A DNA stretch of 64,000 bases from Rugalucina vietnamica (lineage: Eukaryota; Mollusca; Bivalvia; Lucinida; Lucinidae): assembly GCA_964017185.1 (NCBI GenBank), contig OZ024884.1, forward strand, positions 17,382,548 to 17,446,547. Direction: 5' to 3'. The notes beneath the pieces are model-generated. The model had not been told where the DNA came from, did no database searches, and saw only the letters and a list, made by a program, of their open reading frames with translations. The translations under genes were made by a program, and so were the position numbers. Position 1 is the stretch's first letter. Each line of letters begins with the position of its first letter. Positions 1-12,632 of the stretch are shown one piece after another.

Positions 1-471
1 TTTTTCCGAACAACCTACGTATAAGAATCTTTTCAATTTATCCACAAAAATAACACTGTATTTGCTTATGTAGTCAGCATTTACTTAACAAGTTGATGTC
101 TTAACGATGACGTTGAGCTAACGAAGTTTTGAACAACTGACCCAAGGTGTTCTAAAAGTGTCGCCATTTTTTGTCAACTTTATCGAAGCCAAGAATAAAA
201 TATTCTTTTTTGCTTCATTTGATACAGCATTGTGTCCGTAAGGCTTGCCATATAACAGCTATATCAAAGTAAGCAAATGCAAAATGCTGATTTGGTTTGA
301 CCCTGAAAATAGCTTTTTGCTGATCAATGTTTAAAAGATATATGCACTAAGTACTGGTAATTGCCTAGAAACAGAGTTGTTTGTATAACTGACCTCAGTC
401 ATTTCAGCTGGTGACCGTAGGTATGAATCATCAACATCAAAAATATAGACAGCAAGACAGTCAGGCAGGCG

Positions 472-503
<32 letters not shown>

Positions 504-1153
504 GTACATGTATCTTGCAAAACCCTCACCAGTCAGCGGCATAATAAAGCATAATTTTGTATTATTATTTATATTTGTTTGCCTAAATTAAACAACAACA
601 ACAATGCAATGCTTGTCCAATGTTCTACACGATTGGTCGCACCTTTGTAACTTGTATAATGAAAATTTGAAAGGTCAAACTCACTTTACAATTCTTCATG
701 TGGAAAGTTCGGGATGTAATGCTTATCAGGTGCAAAATTGTGTTGAATATTTGTCTAAATACAGGGCCATAAACCTTTGAATACCACAAAACATTTTGCT
801 GATAATATTCTGACATTGATAAATGTGCCCTACGATTCCTGAGGTTGCTGATTTCGGATTTACAAGGCTTAGAAATCGAACGCCATCTACAGAGTAGAGT
901 AGCCACAGAGATTAAAAAAAAGGAAAATGCAAATTACGAAAGGCGTATTTCTTTATTTCTAAGCTCCAGAATATATCGATAAAATGTCTAATTTGAAATA
1001 TATTCTGAACAAAAACAGAAACGCAACAATAGGCCACTGAGGATTTTCGAGTTTAAGGGTAAAACGATGATAATGTCAGGTTTGTTGCTGTACGATTGCC
1101 ATTCATGGGATATTAAGGTATATCATGCAAAAAAAAAATCACTTCGATAAAAG
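1..1153. other. Gene-free AT-rich stretch
   Basis: No reading frame here resembles a known protein. The only clear structure is a GACA microsatellite at 472-500. The short minus-strand frames at 625-906 have no domain signature and no splice context, so they are not called. Confidence 0.6.
472..500. repeat. (GACA)n microsatellite
   Basis: About seven tandem copies of the tetranucleotide GACA are visible directly, with imperfect edges on the left. Confidence 0.9.
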
Positions 1154-1157
1154 TTAA

Positions 1158-3645
1158 GGATGTTCGCTGCTAACATTTGACATTTCGGAACTTCCGGTTT
1201 TTCTTTTCTTGAATATCTCGTAAACGGTTGCAGATATTTTCCTAATATTTTATATTTGGATACATATTGATAATATGCATTGAACGGGCGATGGAAATTG
1301 TCAATCTAAGAAACTTCACTTTTTCACCCCATTTTCTGCAACTTGGTAGAAAAATTTTGTTGTCAGTAAAATTTAGGGGGTAGGCATAGTGTGTACATTC
1401 TCTTAACTCCAAAAATCCACTTTGGTCATTAGACACCCATGGTTCAAAAGGCAGTAAAGCCAATTAGTAGGGATAATGTCAGTTCAACTGCCTCTGATAA
1501 GACATTCCAGGTAAGGGACATCTGCTCTGATCAGCCTGTACAAATGACCATACAAAATCCTTAATACAGAACCGATTTAGATCATTGAAAATGTAATGTC
1601 GCTTAACTTTTTATGAGTATTTCAATTATTTTCATTAAATTGTATTTTGATGAAAAATTAATAAAAAATATTTTTTGGTTTGGTTTGTACTGTAAAGTAC
1701 CTGGAATTCTAGGTATCAGATTACAGTAAATCCGACCATTCCTTGCATAATTACCCAGGAGAGGCAGCTCAACACTAATAAGCTGTATATAATCACAGCA
1801 GGTATTACAGCATAAGTGGACACCGCACTTTACCCCCAAAACATAGGAAAGTGGGGTTTAAGTGCGGTTTTTGAGATAAGAGGATGTACACAGTATGGGA
1901 AGATTAAACTTGAATATGACACATCTTCAAATTAATTGCACTAGTTTGATGTTTATTTCAGCAGCAGTATATGTGTACATGGTCTTCTAAGTCATTCTTT
2001 GTGTCGTTGGTATGCTGGTTTTAAAATTTAAGGTGGTTTTATGAAATGGTCTTTTAGAAACAAAACAGCCGAAAAAAGGCTGAAAATGGCGATTTTCGAG
2101 CTGTTGGTTCCCTCTTATATGCTCACTACCCTATATATTTCTTTCTTTTATTCGAACAATATTACCAAGTTCTATGTTGTGTGAAAATACAAGAAAAAGT
2201 TTGAATCAACAAATATGGGTTTGGTACATTTCAAAATAGTGTTTTTTTCCGACTTTTCAAGTATGGTGGGGGGGGGGGAGTAGGGTTGGAAAATGAATTG
2301 TAAAATTTGTCATCCACTCCAAGTTGCAAATTTTTCAATGCTTTTGGTCCAAAATTGTCTGCACTACGTAAATACGTAGGCTGTCCGGAAAGTTTTGAGA
2401 CTGTGTCAATATCTCAATAACTATTCAAGAGAATCAGTTGTTATTTTATACAGGAAAAAATCATTATATCATGAGTAATTGCTGAAAATTTCAGCATATT
2501 TGCTCACCGGGAACATATTGATATGACCATTTTAATACGAGCATGTTGCTACTCTCGGAGCACTTTGACGTCAACGACGTCGCTCCCGTTATAATTTTAC
2601 AAGAATTACCTGGCTGATCGGATGCATTTTAAAGTGGTTCTCAAGGTCATCGGGCACAAACACTTAATAGTTTCAAGTTTATTTGAGTATTCTGAGAGCA
2701 ACAATGTTATTCAAATATCTGGAAAGCACATTCGTTTTCATGTGGCTACCTACAAACTGTTTTGTGCTGATGTTAAATGGGGTTTCACTTTTCGCAAGCA
2801 TCGAACGGCCTGTAGCCCTTCATCTTATCACCGATTTCCTGACAAAAACTTTTCGAAAAACCGAAAAATTAATGATCTTCAATAGCCTGAATTTTGTTCA
2901 ACCAACAGTAAAAAATTTTGATAAGATTTGTGAACTTGTTACGGCATGAACAATGTTTAATAAAAAAGTGCTGCTTCATCCGTTGCGGCGATGTCGAGTT
3001 TCCTTCTAACATTTAGATTGACACATACACTTCTGTTAGCTTTTGCAAAATTGTTAACCGTCGAAAGACCATGGACTTTTGTGAAAATATTAAACAGATG
3101 ATGGCGTGGCACCATGCAAGTTGTTGCTGTATTTAAAAGCCATATGGCCAATTTGTGGCCATTTGTTTTCTTGTCTCCAGGTTTTAGAAAACACAAAATT
3201 CAAAGTGCTCCGAGAAGCGGAATATCGGTTGCCTTGGAGACCAATATCTCCAGGTGTATGTACGTTTTGATTCCAATTTTCCCATATATTATTCAGGAAT
3301 GCCTTATCTATAAACTGATATATCTTTAATTGTATAACATAAAATAATTTTTAAGATATCGGCACAGTCCTAAAACTTTCCGGACAACCCTCGTATTATG
3401 ACTTTTGAAAGCATTTTAGGTGTATTTTTGTTCAAGACAGGTATGTTTCAAAGAATTAAAAATTAAACTAATTTTACCAAATTTAAGACATGGTGCTCAC
3501 AGGTCTCATTCAGAGGCCTGTAGCTTGAAAAAATGCACACTACCCTATATTTATTTTGTTTTAAATGTCTTGTGTTGTATTTTGGAATCAAAAAAGAGTG
3601 GTTAGAAAAAAAGTTCGAATACTTTTTCATTGGCAGCGAACATCC
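1158..3645. mobile_element. TTAA-flanked inverted-repeat element
   Basis: Both ends read GGATGTTCGCTGC inward, and both are flanked by TTAA (1154-1157 and 3646-3649). This is the pattern of a TTAA-specific (piggyBac-like) non-autonomous DNA transposon. It is about 2.5 kb long, has no recognisable transposase, and contains a separate mariner-like element at 2375-3393. Superfamily assignment rests only on the TTAA duplication and is tentative. Confidence 0.6.
2375..3393. mobile_element. Mariner-like element, decayed
   Basis: Terminal inverted repeats of about 30 bp face each other. The right end in reverse complement begins CGAGGGTTGTCCGGAAAG and the left end begins CGTAGGCTGTCCGGAAAG. Both are bounded by TA, the target duplication of Tc1/mariner elements. 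The 1019-bp length is close to that of a second mariner-like element at 36294-37309. Interior frames are too degraded for me to recognise transposase. It is nested inside the element at 1158-3645 and so is younger than it. Confidence 0.75.
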
Positions 3646-4066
3646 TTAAATGAGAAATTTTGGTCGTCTTAAATAATGAAAATCGGGAAATATTTGCTCC
3701 AAGACACACAAGCTCGTAATTAAAACTATCAAAATCCCTACATGTTTAATTGAAAGGTGGATAATTTCAATTTTATTCATTTCATTTCTTCAACGTGTGA
3801 GTTATCTGCTGAGTTGTACATGGTGATTTTAAATAGGGGTTTATAGCGGATTTAAATCGTACGGTCCCATTATTTTAATGCTTGCGCATTCGCACTGCGT
3901 GTTTTACTACTTTCATCATGCCTGTGGTCGGCATCGAATAACTCTTGAAATGCTCATTAAAATGAAAATCGGTTTCTTGCATTCGGCAGTGAGATATCTA
4001 ATGCAAAAATAGAAAATGCAATGATTTCTGATTGTATGATAGTTTGCTCAAAATTTAGTGAAATAA

Positions 4067-4072
4067 TTTATT
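4067..4072 (-). terminator. Polyadenylation signal for the GT10 gene
   Basis: A canonical AATAAA hexamer on the minus strand lies about 40 bases past the stop codon of the fucosyltransferase exon, a suitable position for mRNA 3'-end formation. It is called from motif and position only. Confidence 0.5.
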
Positions 4073-4111
4073 GCGTTTCTTTTTTGCTCGGTATATGAAT
4101 ACAGCTATCCC

Positions 4112-5211
4112 CTAAATGTCTTTTGGTTTATGACAAGTCTCCGTGTATTTTGGAATTGTTTTATAAACTTTCCTATTTGCTTCTAAGTTATTGAGTTTTC
4201 TGCATAACGAGCAGAATGAGAGACACCTAGTTTCATGTAGTGACACTGTTTCATAACTATCTTTTCGTCTAAGATAGGCAGTGTATTTATGCTCATGCGA
4301 AGCAACATATTTGAGATATTTTACAAATTCTGCGAAACTTTTAAAGTCGGATGTGTTTATGTATAAATCATCCGGTAATAATTTGTTATAATTAGCTCCT
4401 CCTCTCACAATCACAACGGCATCTAGTGGAAAATATCGAAAAAACTTGTCAGTAACATAATCAGAACATAAAGAATTTTCAAAACCTAAGTAGAATTTAT
4501 AGTCTGAATTTATCATTTTAAATGGTTCTACTTTCAGCTTTGTTCCACATCTACCATAAATATCGATATGGAATCCTTGTTGTTTCATTTTAGCAACAAA
4601 TTCGTCCCGTTTACTATACGCTTGACAATTACTTACTATCCACGCAGCAAATTTTGTTTTCCTTCTAAATATTTCGCTATAATTTCGTTGTGGGATATAT
4701 TTTCTAGGCTTTAGATAACCATACGGTGATGCGATATCGGAATTAAGACGATAGGACATTGACCAGTTAAAACTGTTTTGCCAGGTAGGAACAAATTTCT
4801 GTAACCGGTTATTTATCAGTAACGGTGGCTCAACACCAAAGAATACCCAAGCCTGGTCAGAGTTTCTTTCTAATGGAAGCATTGGTGGTGTTTTTCCGAT
4901 TCCGCCGTCAGTGATGGTAAATATGATAGCTGAACTGTCTCTTATTTTTGATTTGTCCGTACTAAAAGCACAGTTTTTGTAGACACATGTTTGAAGACAA
5001 CTATTGAATTTATCCAATGGTATCCATTCAGGTTTATTATACCACAGTATTGTGTGACATAAATGTTTAGCCACATTTAGAACTTCGTTCCTTTTCCCTC
5101 CGGCAAGAAACTGTTCAGTTATGTCAACCAGGAGCGGTGGTTCGTCTGACGAATTGTACCTGGTGACGCCATATTGATACGAACGAAGACTTGGAATATG
5201 CTTGTCAAACG
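4112..5211 (-). CDS. Alpha-(1,3)-fucosyltransferase, catalytic exon (GT10)
   Basis: This 1.1-kb exon encodes about 366 residues of a GT10 fucosyltransferase, a Golgi enzyme that transfers fucose from GDP-fucose to GlcNAc on glycans. Family signatures appear in order: FFGVEPP, FNWSMSYR with SDIASPYG, AAWIVSNC, the DIYGRCG block, and the GDP-fucose-binding FENSLCSDYVTDKFF at 4439-4483, followed by VVIVRGGANY and YINTSDFKSF. I start the exon at 5211 because the sense strand there has a strong acceptor, TTTGTTACAG followed by CGTTTGAC. The open frame upstream of that reads only a TAA microsatellite (as poly-leucine) and transposon sequence. No lesion is visible inside the exon. The membrane anchor must come from an upstream exon; a candidate is at 9598-9747. 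Specificity (alpha-1,3 on Lewis-type or core structures) cannot be read from sequence alone. Confidence 0.93.
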
Positions 5212-5219
5212 CTGTAACA

Positions 5220-5220
<1 letters not shown>

Positions 5221-5289
<69 letters not shown>
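5221..5289. repeat. (TAA)n microsatellite abutting a splice acceptor
   Basis: About 23 copies of TAA lie immediately intronic to the GT10 exon. On the sense strand they read TTA and supply the pyrimidine-containing stretch before the TTTGTTACAG acceptor. Read in frame they give an artificial poly-leucine tract. Confidence 0.95.
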
Positions 5290-5344
5290 GAGATGTTCGT
5301 TGAAACGTAACCAAATCCAAATAAACCGAATCGAGTTGATGGTA

Positions 5345-6365
5345 CAGTACAGTCAGCGTGATGTTTATATCCTTCGCGCTCACGCACGAAAGAAAAAAGG
5401 ATTAAGTTCCACGCAAAACCCACGCAAAACCCTCGCTCATTCCTCGCAAAATCCACGCTTGTTCCACGCTATGTCCACGTTCATTCCTCGCAAGAAGCGT
5501 GTGAGTTGCGTGAGATATAAGCAGTTCCACGCTTGCTCACGCTTTCCACGTTCATTTAGGAAAAGAAGCGTGGAAAAGATTAAGAGACATGCGAGAAAAG
5601 GATTATCGTTTCGTCTTATTCAAAAGGGTAAAATTGTTAAAGTTTTGTGACCAAATTAAATATAATATATAATTTAATAATTCTTAGTACGAGGAAGGCA
5701 ACTTAGTATGATGACGGTAAACCTGTACAAATACATACACTTGTACGACAAAGCGCCCGTACGTAAATACATACGCATGTTTTGACGAGTTGCAGTCTGA
5801 GCAATACGTTATTCAGTGTTGATTCAATTATCATCGTAGATTAAGTGATGACAAAATTTGCACGTTTAAATATTATTTGGCAGCGACGTGCATTTTTGAC
5901 TGCCGCGGTTTTAGATGCAGAACATTTATATCTGATACTTTTGCCATAAGAGAAGATGAGCACCCCAGTTTTTTGTTTTTCAGAACATCTCTCAAGTAAA
6001 TGGGTCTTACGTATTCTCTAAGATGCCCAACGTCAATTAAAGCTCGACCTACATGTAATACGGTTCAAGCACCTTGCTACATGTACATGTATCACTTAAT
6101 CATAAATTACGATGTACGTTACAATTAAATTTACATGCAATTAATTCATCTTAATTCATCTTAAGAGTCGGTACAATGCCCCTGCGAGAATTCTGATTCC
6201 CTTTAACATGTTCAGCATTAACCAAAGTCAACAAAATCAGGGTTTCTTTATTCTTGTATCGGCTCAATTATTGTACACAGGATTAATAAGCGACATAGCC
6301 TCTAAGTTAAAATTAACAAGTTGACTCTAATTTGGTGCATAAAGTTATAAATTATCCTAATCAAA

Positions 6366-6400
<35 letters not shown>

Positions 6401-6965
6401 CAGTTTGTGTGATAAGTGACAAAATGCAAGCATATATTTGAGATTTGAAACTTTGGAAAAACAAAAAAGAAAAATAAGTTTAAAAAAAAGAAAACAAATG
6501 AAAGTATAGAAAATACCAACAAAAACTACGTTTGCGCGTGTCTTCTTTGTTTCAGAAATGTGAGACACCATACTGATTAGTACATGTACATGTCTGTACA
6601 CGGCAAAATTTCAGCGGCGGAAATGACATCACTGCTTTTATTTTGGTTGACAAGAGACATAAACATATATATAAAACGTGAAAAGAACCACTTTATTCAT
6701 GTCCCTTTATCCTGAGCGTGAAACGAACGTGGAAAGCGTGAGCGAGCGTGGGACTGTAGATATCTCACGCAACTCTCTTAATCCTTCTCACGTTTCGTTT
6801 CACGCTACACTTAAGCAGTTCCACGCAAAACTCACGCTACTTCCTCGCAAAACTCACGCAAAATCCACGCTAATTCCACGCAAAATCCACGGAAAAAAGT
6901 CACGTGACATGCGAGATTCCACGTTCGTAAGCGTGAGGGATATAAACATCACGCTGACTGTACTG
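5345..6965. mobile_element. TA-flanked element with GCGTGA/TCACGC-saturated arms
   Basis: Ends are inverted copies starting CAGTACAGTCAGCGTGAT and continuing TGTTTATATCC, each bordered by TA (5343-5344 and 6966-6967), as in Tc1/mariner-type insertions. The two arms (about 5345-5640 and 6690-6965) are related inverted sequences about 300 bp long and packed with CACGC/GCGTG words. The middle, about 1 kb, contains a 31-base A run at 6367-6397 and no recognisable gene. It lies in the GT10 intron about 130 bp before the acceptor. Confidence 0.75.
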
Positions 6966-7560
6966 TATCCTGTGATTTTTAAAGGGCCTGTTACTGGGTA
7001 TGGGGAATTAACTTAGGAGTTTGCCCACGCTTGGAAATTTATGAAATTATGTGCATTTATTGTCTTGGTTATGACTGCTATAAAAATGGTTAATTCCATT
7101 TTAAATGCTATTCAGTTGGCAAATGATGGCGTATTATATAACGTCACTACCATAGCTAAGGGTACCTTATTTTAAACATCTCTGTAGATACCAACATTTC
7201 ATGAAACGAATGCTGAAATCTTTCCAGAATTAAAGTAGCCATTGGTTAGGACATTGATTGTATGAATGACTTTGTTAGCATCGAGATAGTGGCTGAGCAG
7301 TCATTTTTATGCAAACGTAACCCTAATTTTCACCTTTATTTTAAAGTGGAAATAAAGATAAAACTGAGAATTCGAAATTTACTGTGTTCCAGTCTTTGTC
7401 ATGAAAACATTTTTAATATAAAACTGTCCACATATGCTGTTGCTTGTTACATTCATTACACTTGGCCCCTAAAAATTAAACTTGCTCACTCATAATTACT
7501 AAGTAATTAACTGAATGATTTATGCTTGTCGGGCTTTTCCTGTATGTTTATTATAATTAA
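6966..7560. other. Intronic stretch without gene
   Basis: Between the GCGTGA element and the 373-bp tandem repeat I see no coding signature, hairpin or terminal repeat. The frame at 7262-7495 has no recognisable domain. Confidence 0.5.
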
Positions 7561-8455
7561 TAAAATATAAAGGTTTGATCCTTTGGAAGCAGCTAAAACA
7601 TTCAAAGGGAGACAGTATGGACTATATTGCGCAATTTCGGGTAATGAACCCTCATCAGTAGCCCTTTTTAAACCAGCAACGAAATCCAGTCTATTGTACT
7701 GCAATTTGGAAAATTTACATGAGAAGTCTAAATCAAAGACACATTCCTAAACGGGTTCAAAAAATTCAAACATTGCTTAGAAGTATGTTTCTAAACGTGA
7801 GTGTTTTGAACACTCTGAATATCTTTACCGATCTCAAAGGACCTAAATAAAATATAATCTGCACTATGGATGATGTACGGGGAGACTTTTTAGGGCCGCC
7901 ACACGGCACAACACCAGCTGCAGTAATAGCAAATAAAATATAAAGGTTTGATCCTTTGGAAGCAGCAAAAACATTCAAAGGGAGACAGTATGGACTATAT
8001 TGCGCAATTTCGGGTAATGAACCCTCATCAGTAGCCCTTTTTAAACCAGCAACGACAGCCAGTCTATTGTACTGCAATTTGGAAAATTTACATGAGAAGT
8101 CTAAATCAAAGACACATTCCTAAACGGGTTCAAAAAATTCAAACATTGCTTAGAAGTATGTTTCTAAACGTGAGTGTTTTGAACACTCTGAATATCTTTA
8201 CCGATCTCAAAGGACCTAAATAAAATATAATCTGCTCTATGGATGATGTACGGGGAGACTTTTTAGGGCCGCCACACGGCACAACACCAGCTGCAGTAAT
8301 AGCAAATAAAATATAAAGGTTTGATCCTTTGGAAGCAGCAAAAACATTCAAAGGGAGACAGTATTGCGCAATTTCGGGTAATGAACCCTCATCAGTAGCC
8401 CTTTTTAAACCAGCAACGAAAGCCAGTCTATTGTACTGCAATTTAATATAATAAG
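7561..8455. repeat. 373-bp tandem repeat, about 2.4 copies
   Basis: The phrase TAAAATATAAAGGTTTGATC recurs at 7561, 7934 and 8307, a constant 373-bp period, with few differences between copies. Each full unit carries the same minus-strand frame of about 100 codons, which follows from unit identity and resembles no protein I know. The third copy is cut short at about 8455 and has a ~12-bp internal deletion. A tandem block of this kind may be the core of a non-autonomous transposon, but ends are not evident. Confidence 0.9.
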
Positions 8456-9597
8456 CATTTTATATTTTAAAGCAAGATTTTAATGAAGCCCAACACACAT
8501 ACCTTATCCCCTATTACATACGTTACCATTTGAACAGAATTTAAAGATTTAAATCAATTGTGTTTTTAGCGTCACATTAGTGTAACTGGGTTTAAAATAC
8601 AATATTATTCATCTTCTTGAATTAGGGCGTTGTCTCTGTGTAACCCCTAAATCTGTTATATATGTAACACACGTTGCACAGACATGAATTATGAACACTT
8701 TTCATATGATAAGATCTTTAAGATTTGAACTTTTTATTCTTATCTTAAAACATGCTATTTATAAAATATAACTAGCTAATGCATTTACTGAATCAAGGCA
8801 CGGTTGTTCATTTTCTTATATATAATATATATTATCACCATTAAGCAAATATCGCAAATTTAGAAATTTCATTTCTTGAACATCAAAATACATGCACCGT
8901 GATATTTATTCCATGAAAACATAACAAGAGCATTATAAGATCAATACTCAATCTGTTTTTGGACATTTATTCATCATTTAATGTTTAATTTTGAATCAAA
9001 CCATATCTTTGTATGTTTGCAGGATTGTGTAACAGCACATAATGTGCGAAATAATGTTAAGTATTTTTATTAAAAAGGGTAATCATTGTCTACAAGATGT
9101 TTGTCATGATACGACAGAATGCAATTTACCGAATTTAATGTTTACAGAGAAAATATTAAATTCAAATATTCAAATTTGAAGGATGTAATGTGTGTAACAT
9201 ACCATATACGTTAGAAAGGCTGAATATGATCCAAAGGAATGTTAATGTAAGAAATGGACTTACCTTTACGATGAAGCACACTTATTAATAAGCCTAACTT
9301 ACATACATTTTTAGGAGCATTTATGTGAGCAACGTATGAAATGCAGTTTTACTATTAGTAAATAGTGCTGCATTTGACTTAAGGCTAAATGTTTAAAATA
9401 CTTATGGCATACAACTCTACCGTATTCACCATCTGTTAATCTCATATAGAGAGCAAAGTCAGATCTTATGTTCAAAAAGTTGATTACAGTAAGGGATAAT
9501 AGAGGTACTCTAGCTCCCCTACTCGAATAACCTTAAACATGGAATTGGTATGTTTAAATAATAATTATACAGTGACCAACTTGTGTAACCGCCAGAC
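8456..9597. other. Intronic stretch without gene
   Basis: AT-rich sequence between the 373-bp repeat and the candidate anchor exon. I see no coding signature, terminal repeats or strong hairpin. Confidence 0.5.
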
Positions 9598-9747
9598 CTT
9601 TTATCGGAGTAGTAATGATTGTAACATCAGGAGATATACTATGGAAATATTCTTCTACAGATTCTTGTCCTACGTAAAACAGCAAGACGATGGCACTACC
9701 AAGAACAACACATCCCAGCTTTGAGCGCAAGCTTCTTCGTCTAGGTC
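9598..9747 (-). CDS. Candidate transmembrane-anchor exon of the GT10 gene
   Basis: On the minus strand an acceptor (TTTGAATGTTTCAG) is followed by an open 150-base exon ending at a plausible donor (AAAAG, then GTCTGG). It encodes a basic segment (PRRRSLRSKLG), a hydrophobic run (CVVLGSAIVLLFYVG) and a short stem with acidic residues. That is the cytosolic tail, signal anchor and stem of a type II Golgi membrane protein. The exon ends one base into a codon, and the GT10 exon at 5211 begins at the second base of a codon, so the two splice in frame. No ATG lies inside; a further upstream exon must provide it. It could belong to another type II enzyme, but this is the nearest upstream anchor on the same strand. 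Confidence 0.5.
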
Positions 9748-9879
9748 CTGAAACATTCAAATTGTTTAAATACAGCTATCTGAAACCAGTATATGGAACA
9801 TCTTAGAAAGAATGAAGATCTAAGTATACAATCTGAGTTGTTTTTATGTTTCGTTGACATCGGGCCGCCGGTTGCGTAA

Positions 9880-10095
9880 AATATTTTGAAGGGTATTAAC
9901 CACATATGGACAATTCAGCCATCTTGGTTATGTGACGTGGATAATTGAAACACATCAGTTCCCCTTTCCATGTATGCTTTATAATAAATTTCCGCTTTAA
10001 TTGGACAAGTGGTGTTATAGAAGATCTTTAAAATGGACGATGGATGCGACGGACGGACACAGGATGCCTGCCTTCGGCTTAGGTGAGGTAAAATG
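9880..10095 (+). mobile_element. Decayed 3' end of a GCTCACC-ended repeat element
   Basis: The series GCCATCTTGGTTATGTGAC, AGAAGATCTTTAAAATGGAC, GACGGACGGAC and GGCTTAGGTGAG repeats, with decay, the last 200 bases of the full elements at 34447-35968 and (inverted) 60086-61598. Confidence 0.6.
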
Positions 10096-10849
10096 TGTCA
10101 AAGATGATAATACTTGACGGACAGTTGATCCAGAATGTGTTCAGCTCTGAAAATAATATACTTACAAATAATTAATTTTCATGAAGCGCAATTAAAATAC
10201 TAAACATATTGTGAGTAGAGAATCATCTGTTGGTTTAATCACACATGCAACATATCTTCAAAACAAAAATGGATAATTTACCAAATAAATGCATGTTTCC
10301 ATTCCTCCAAATCTAACCATTTCATGTCATGGTTAGCTGAGATAAGAGCCACGTCGCACAAACACCCCCTTTTGTCTAACACCAACGTTAAATCAGATTG
10401 CACAGCCACAAAAGTTGGTTAGGGTTATGGGCTTCGGATTTGGAACTCAGAATGATTTACTTCGTTTGTTGCAAAAACGAGGGCTTTGATTTGCTACAAC
10501 GGTACCGATGATTCCCGTCTTTGTTTTTAAGTACACAAGAATCAGTAAAAATCATGACGCGGCTTATGATAACGCTACACATAAAAACAATATAATAAAG
10601 GTCCTTTGTCACACCTAACAAAGCGGTTGAAACATTTTTGACTGTGACATTGTAACTAGCGATGTGTATGAAATACAATAGATCTACAATTGCCTTTATC
10701 TGATATAATTTGTATACATATCGAAACTTGCAAAATAAATACAATAAAATTTTAACTCATTTTATTATTCATAGGATCAACCCGGACCATGAAAAGCAAT
10801 TACCTTATGACTATCCTCTGACCTCAATGTAACTCATGGGATTTTTTTT

Positions 10850-11016
10850 CATACTGTATTGCACATTCATTGTTATGGGCAGTTATCCTGGTGGTGAAAG
10901 TTCTTTCACACCTGTATGGAGGTAAGGAAAGTGATTTTCCTTACCTCCAGACAGGTGTGAAAGAACTTTCACCACCTGGATAACTACCCATAACAACGAA
11001 TGTGCGATACAATATG
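10850..11016. repeat. Foldback hairpin, ~80-bp arms
   Basis: Two arms of about 80 bp pair with few mismatches. The left arm runs from CATACTGTATTGCACATTC to AGGTAAGGAAAGT and the right arm is its reverse complement, with only a few bases between them. A third partial copy (GACTTTCCTTACCACTAGACA) follows at about 11021. This resembles a short foldback transposon or snapback repeat. Confidence 0.85.
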
Positions 11017-12632
11017 AAAGTGACTTTCCTTACCACTAGACAGGTGGTGAAAATTATTTTCATAAATATTTTTAACTTGTTGTTTCTGAACCGAGACAAA
11101 AGTAAAAACATCAAGTAAATAGTTATCCACTGCGTAGGACATTGACCAGACTAAGTAGTTACATAGAGCTGAGAGTATTCTATCGTTGGAAGTTGGTTTC
11201 TGGATCTCACATTGGTAATAGTGGGTTATTGTTGTTAAAGTGCAAGAACGAAGAATCAGAAACCAATGTCACATATTTTTGCACCACTTTAATTAGAAAC
11301 AACCAAACTGTATCCCTTAAATACAGCTGGTCATTTCGTACTCCGGTCCCCTAACTGACCATGTGGATTTGGGAAAGTTATGTCGTTTTTCTTCCTGGGA
11401 ACCAACCAGTACTAGGGTTTGGTTTTAGTTACCTTTCCTGTGTAGAACCAGTACTAGGAGGATGTTTTTTTTTCGGCGAGCACCCGAAGGCTCAAACCGG
11501 GGTTTGCTTTTTGTATACCGTTCCTGGGTAAGAACCAGTATTAGGTTGTTTTTGGTTTTCGTTTGACACCTTTCCTGGGTCCACCTTAACCAGTACTTGG
11601 ATAGGTTCGAGGGCTTCTAAAACATATATATATTTTAGATATATATATATTTAACTGAACATCATTACGAAATGGTAGTATGCTTTTGCATATAAAAGAA
11701 AACATCATTTATATTGACCACCCCGTCTTAACTGTTTCAATGAAGATCATGCTTATTATCTATTTTAAAAAGAAATGAGAAAAAAAGCTTGTGAGTATAC
11801 AAAATAAAATTTTCTCTCAATATGTTTTAAATGTACAAGAGAAAATACTCCAGTATAATCTATTTTTGACAAAAGCGACACGGTACAGTTGACGAGTTTC
11901 CTCGTTTTGCACGTGCAGTGTTCGGGCAATAGTAACGCCGCGAGAAAAAGTCACTTCACCGATGTTCATTATCGTTGTGTAGCTCTTACACAAACTAAAA
12001 TGTCACTCAGTCGGGCTCTCGGTGCATGCTTTTGGCTGGCCAGGTCAGGAAAATATCTTACCCACCTGTCGCTTAGCGGGTAATTACTGCATAAATAACC
12101 GTGTTTGCTTCATTATGTTACTCGAGTTTTTAAGGTTCTTATGCACATTCAAATTATGAAAATATGGTTATTTATGTTCATTCTTGTTTAAATCATTGTA
12201 GTTGTTGGGCTCAATAGATCAAACATTTAATGCATCACTCATGCCCTTGTGCGAAAGTCACAGTGTATATCCGAACGCATTTTATTTTAAAGCAGACGTA
12301 TACGGATAGGACAGTTGCTCACATGAGCACGTTTTTTTTCATATAAAATATAAGCTTAGAAAGTATTGTTATATCGGCCTTTGAACTACAATCTTTGACA
12401 ATACCACAATTCCAGACATGAACGACTCGTAGCGTTTATGGAATTCAGTTTCTAAGCAACAAGTAGGATGGGGAGCATGAGCTGTCAAAGATGACCAAAA
12501 ATTCTACCAGACACAAAGCAAGATTTACTGTCAACATCAGGAAAACATGTCCGTGACATGTATACCTCGTTGAACCCCACTTATTTTTTTGATACACACC
12601 ATAAACATTCATTAAAACGTAAAGCAAGGTGA

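Noticed and set aside
5212-5383. N-terminal extension of the fucosyltransferase frame with a poly-leucine 'signal anchor'
   Set aside because: It is a translation of the TAA microsatellite and the tip of a transposon, upstream of a strong splice acceptor.
7507-8441. Three similar ~100-codon minus-strand frames as a small gene family
   Set aside because: Their similarity comes from the 373-bp tandem repeat; they resemble no protein and the third carries a deletion.
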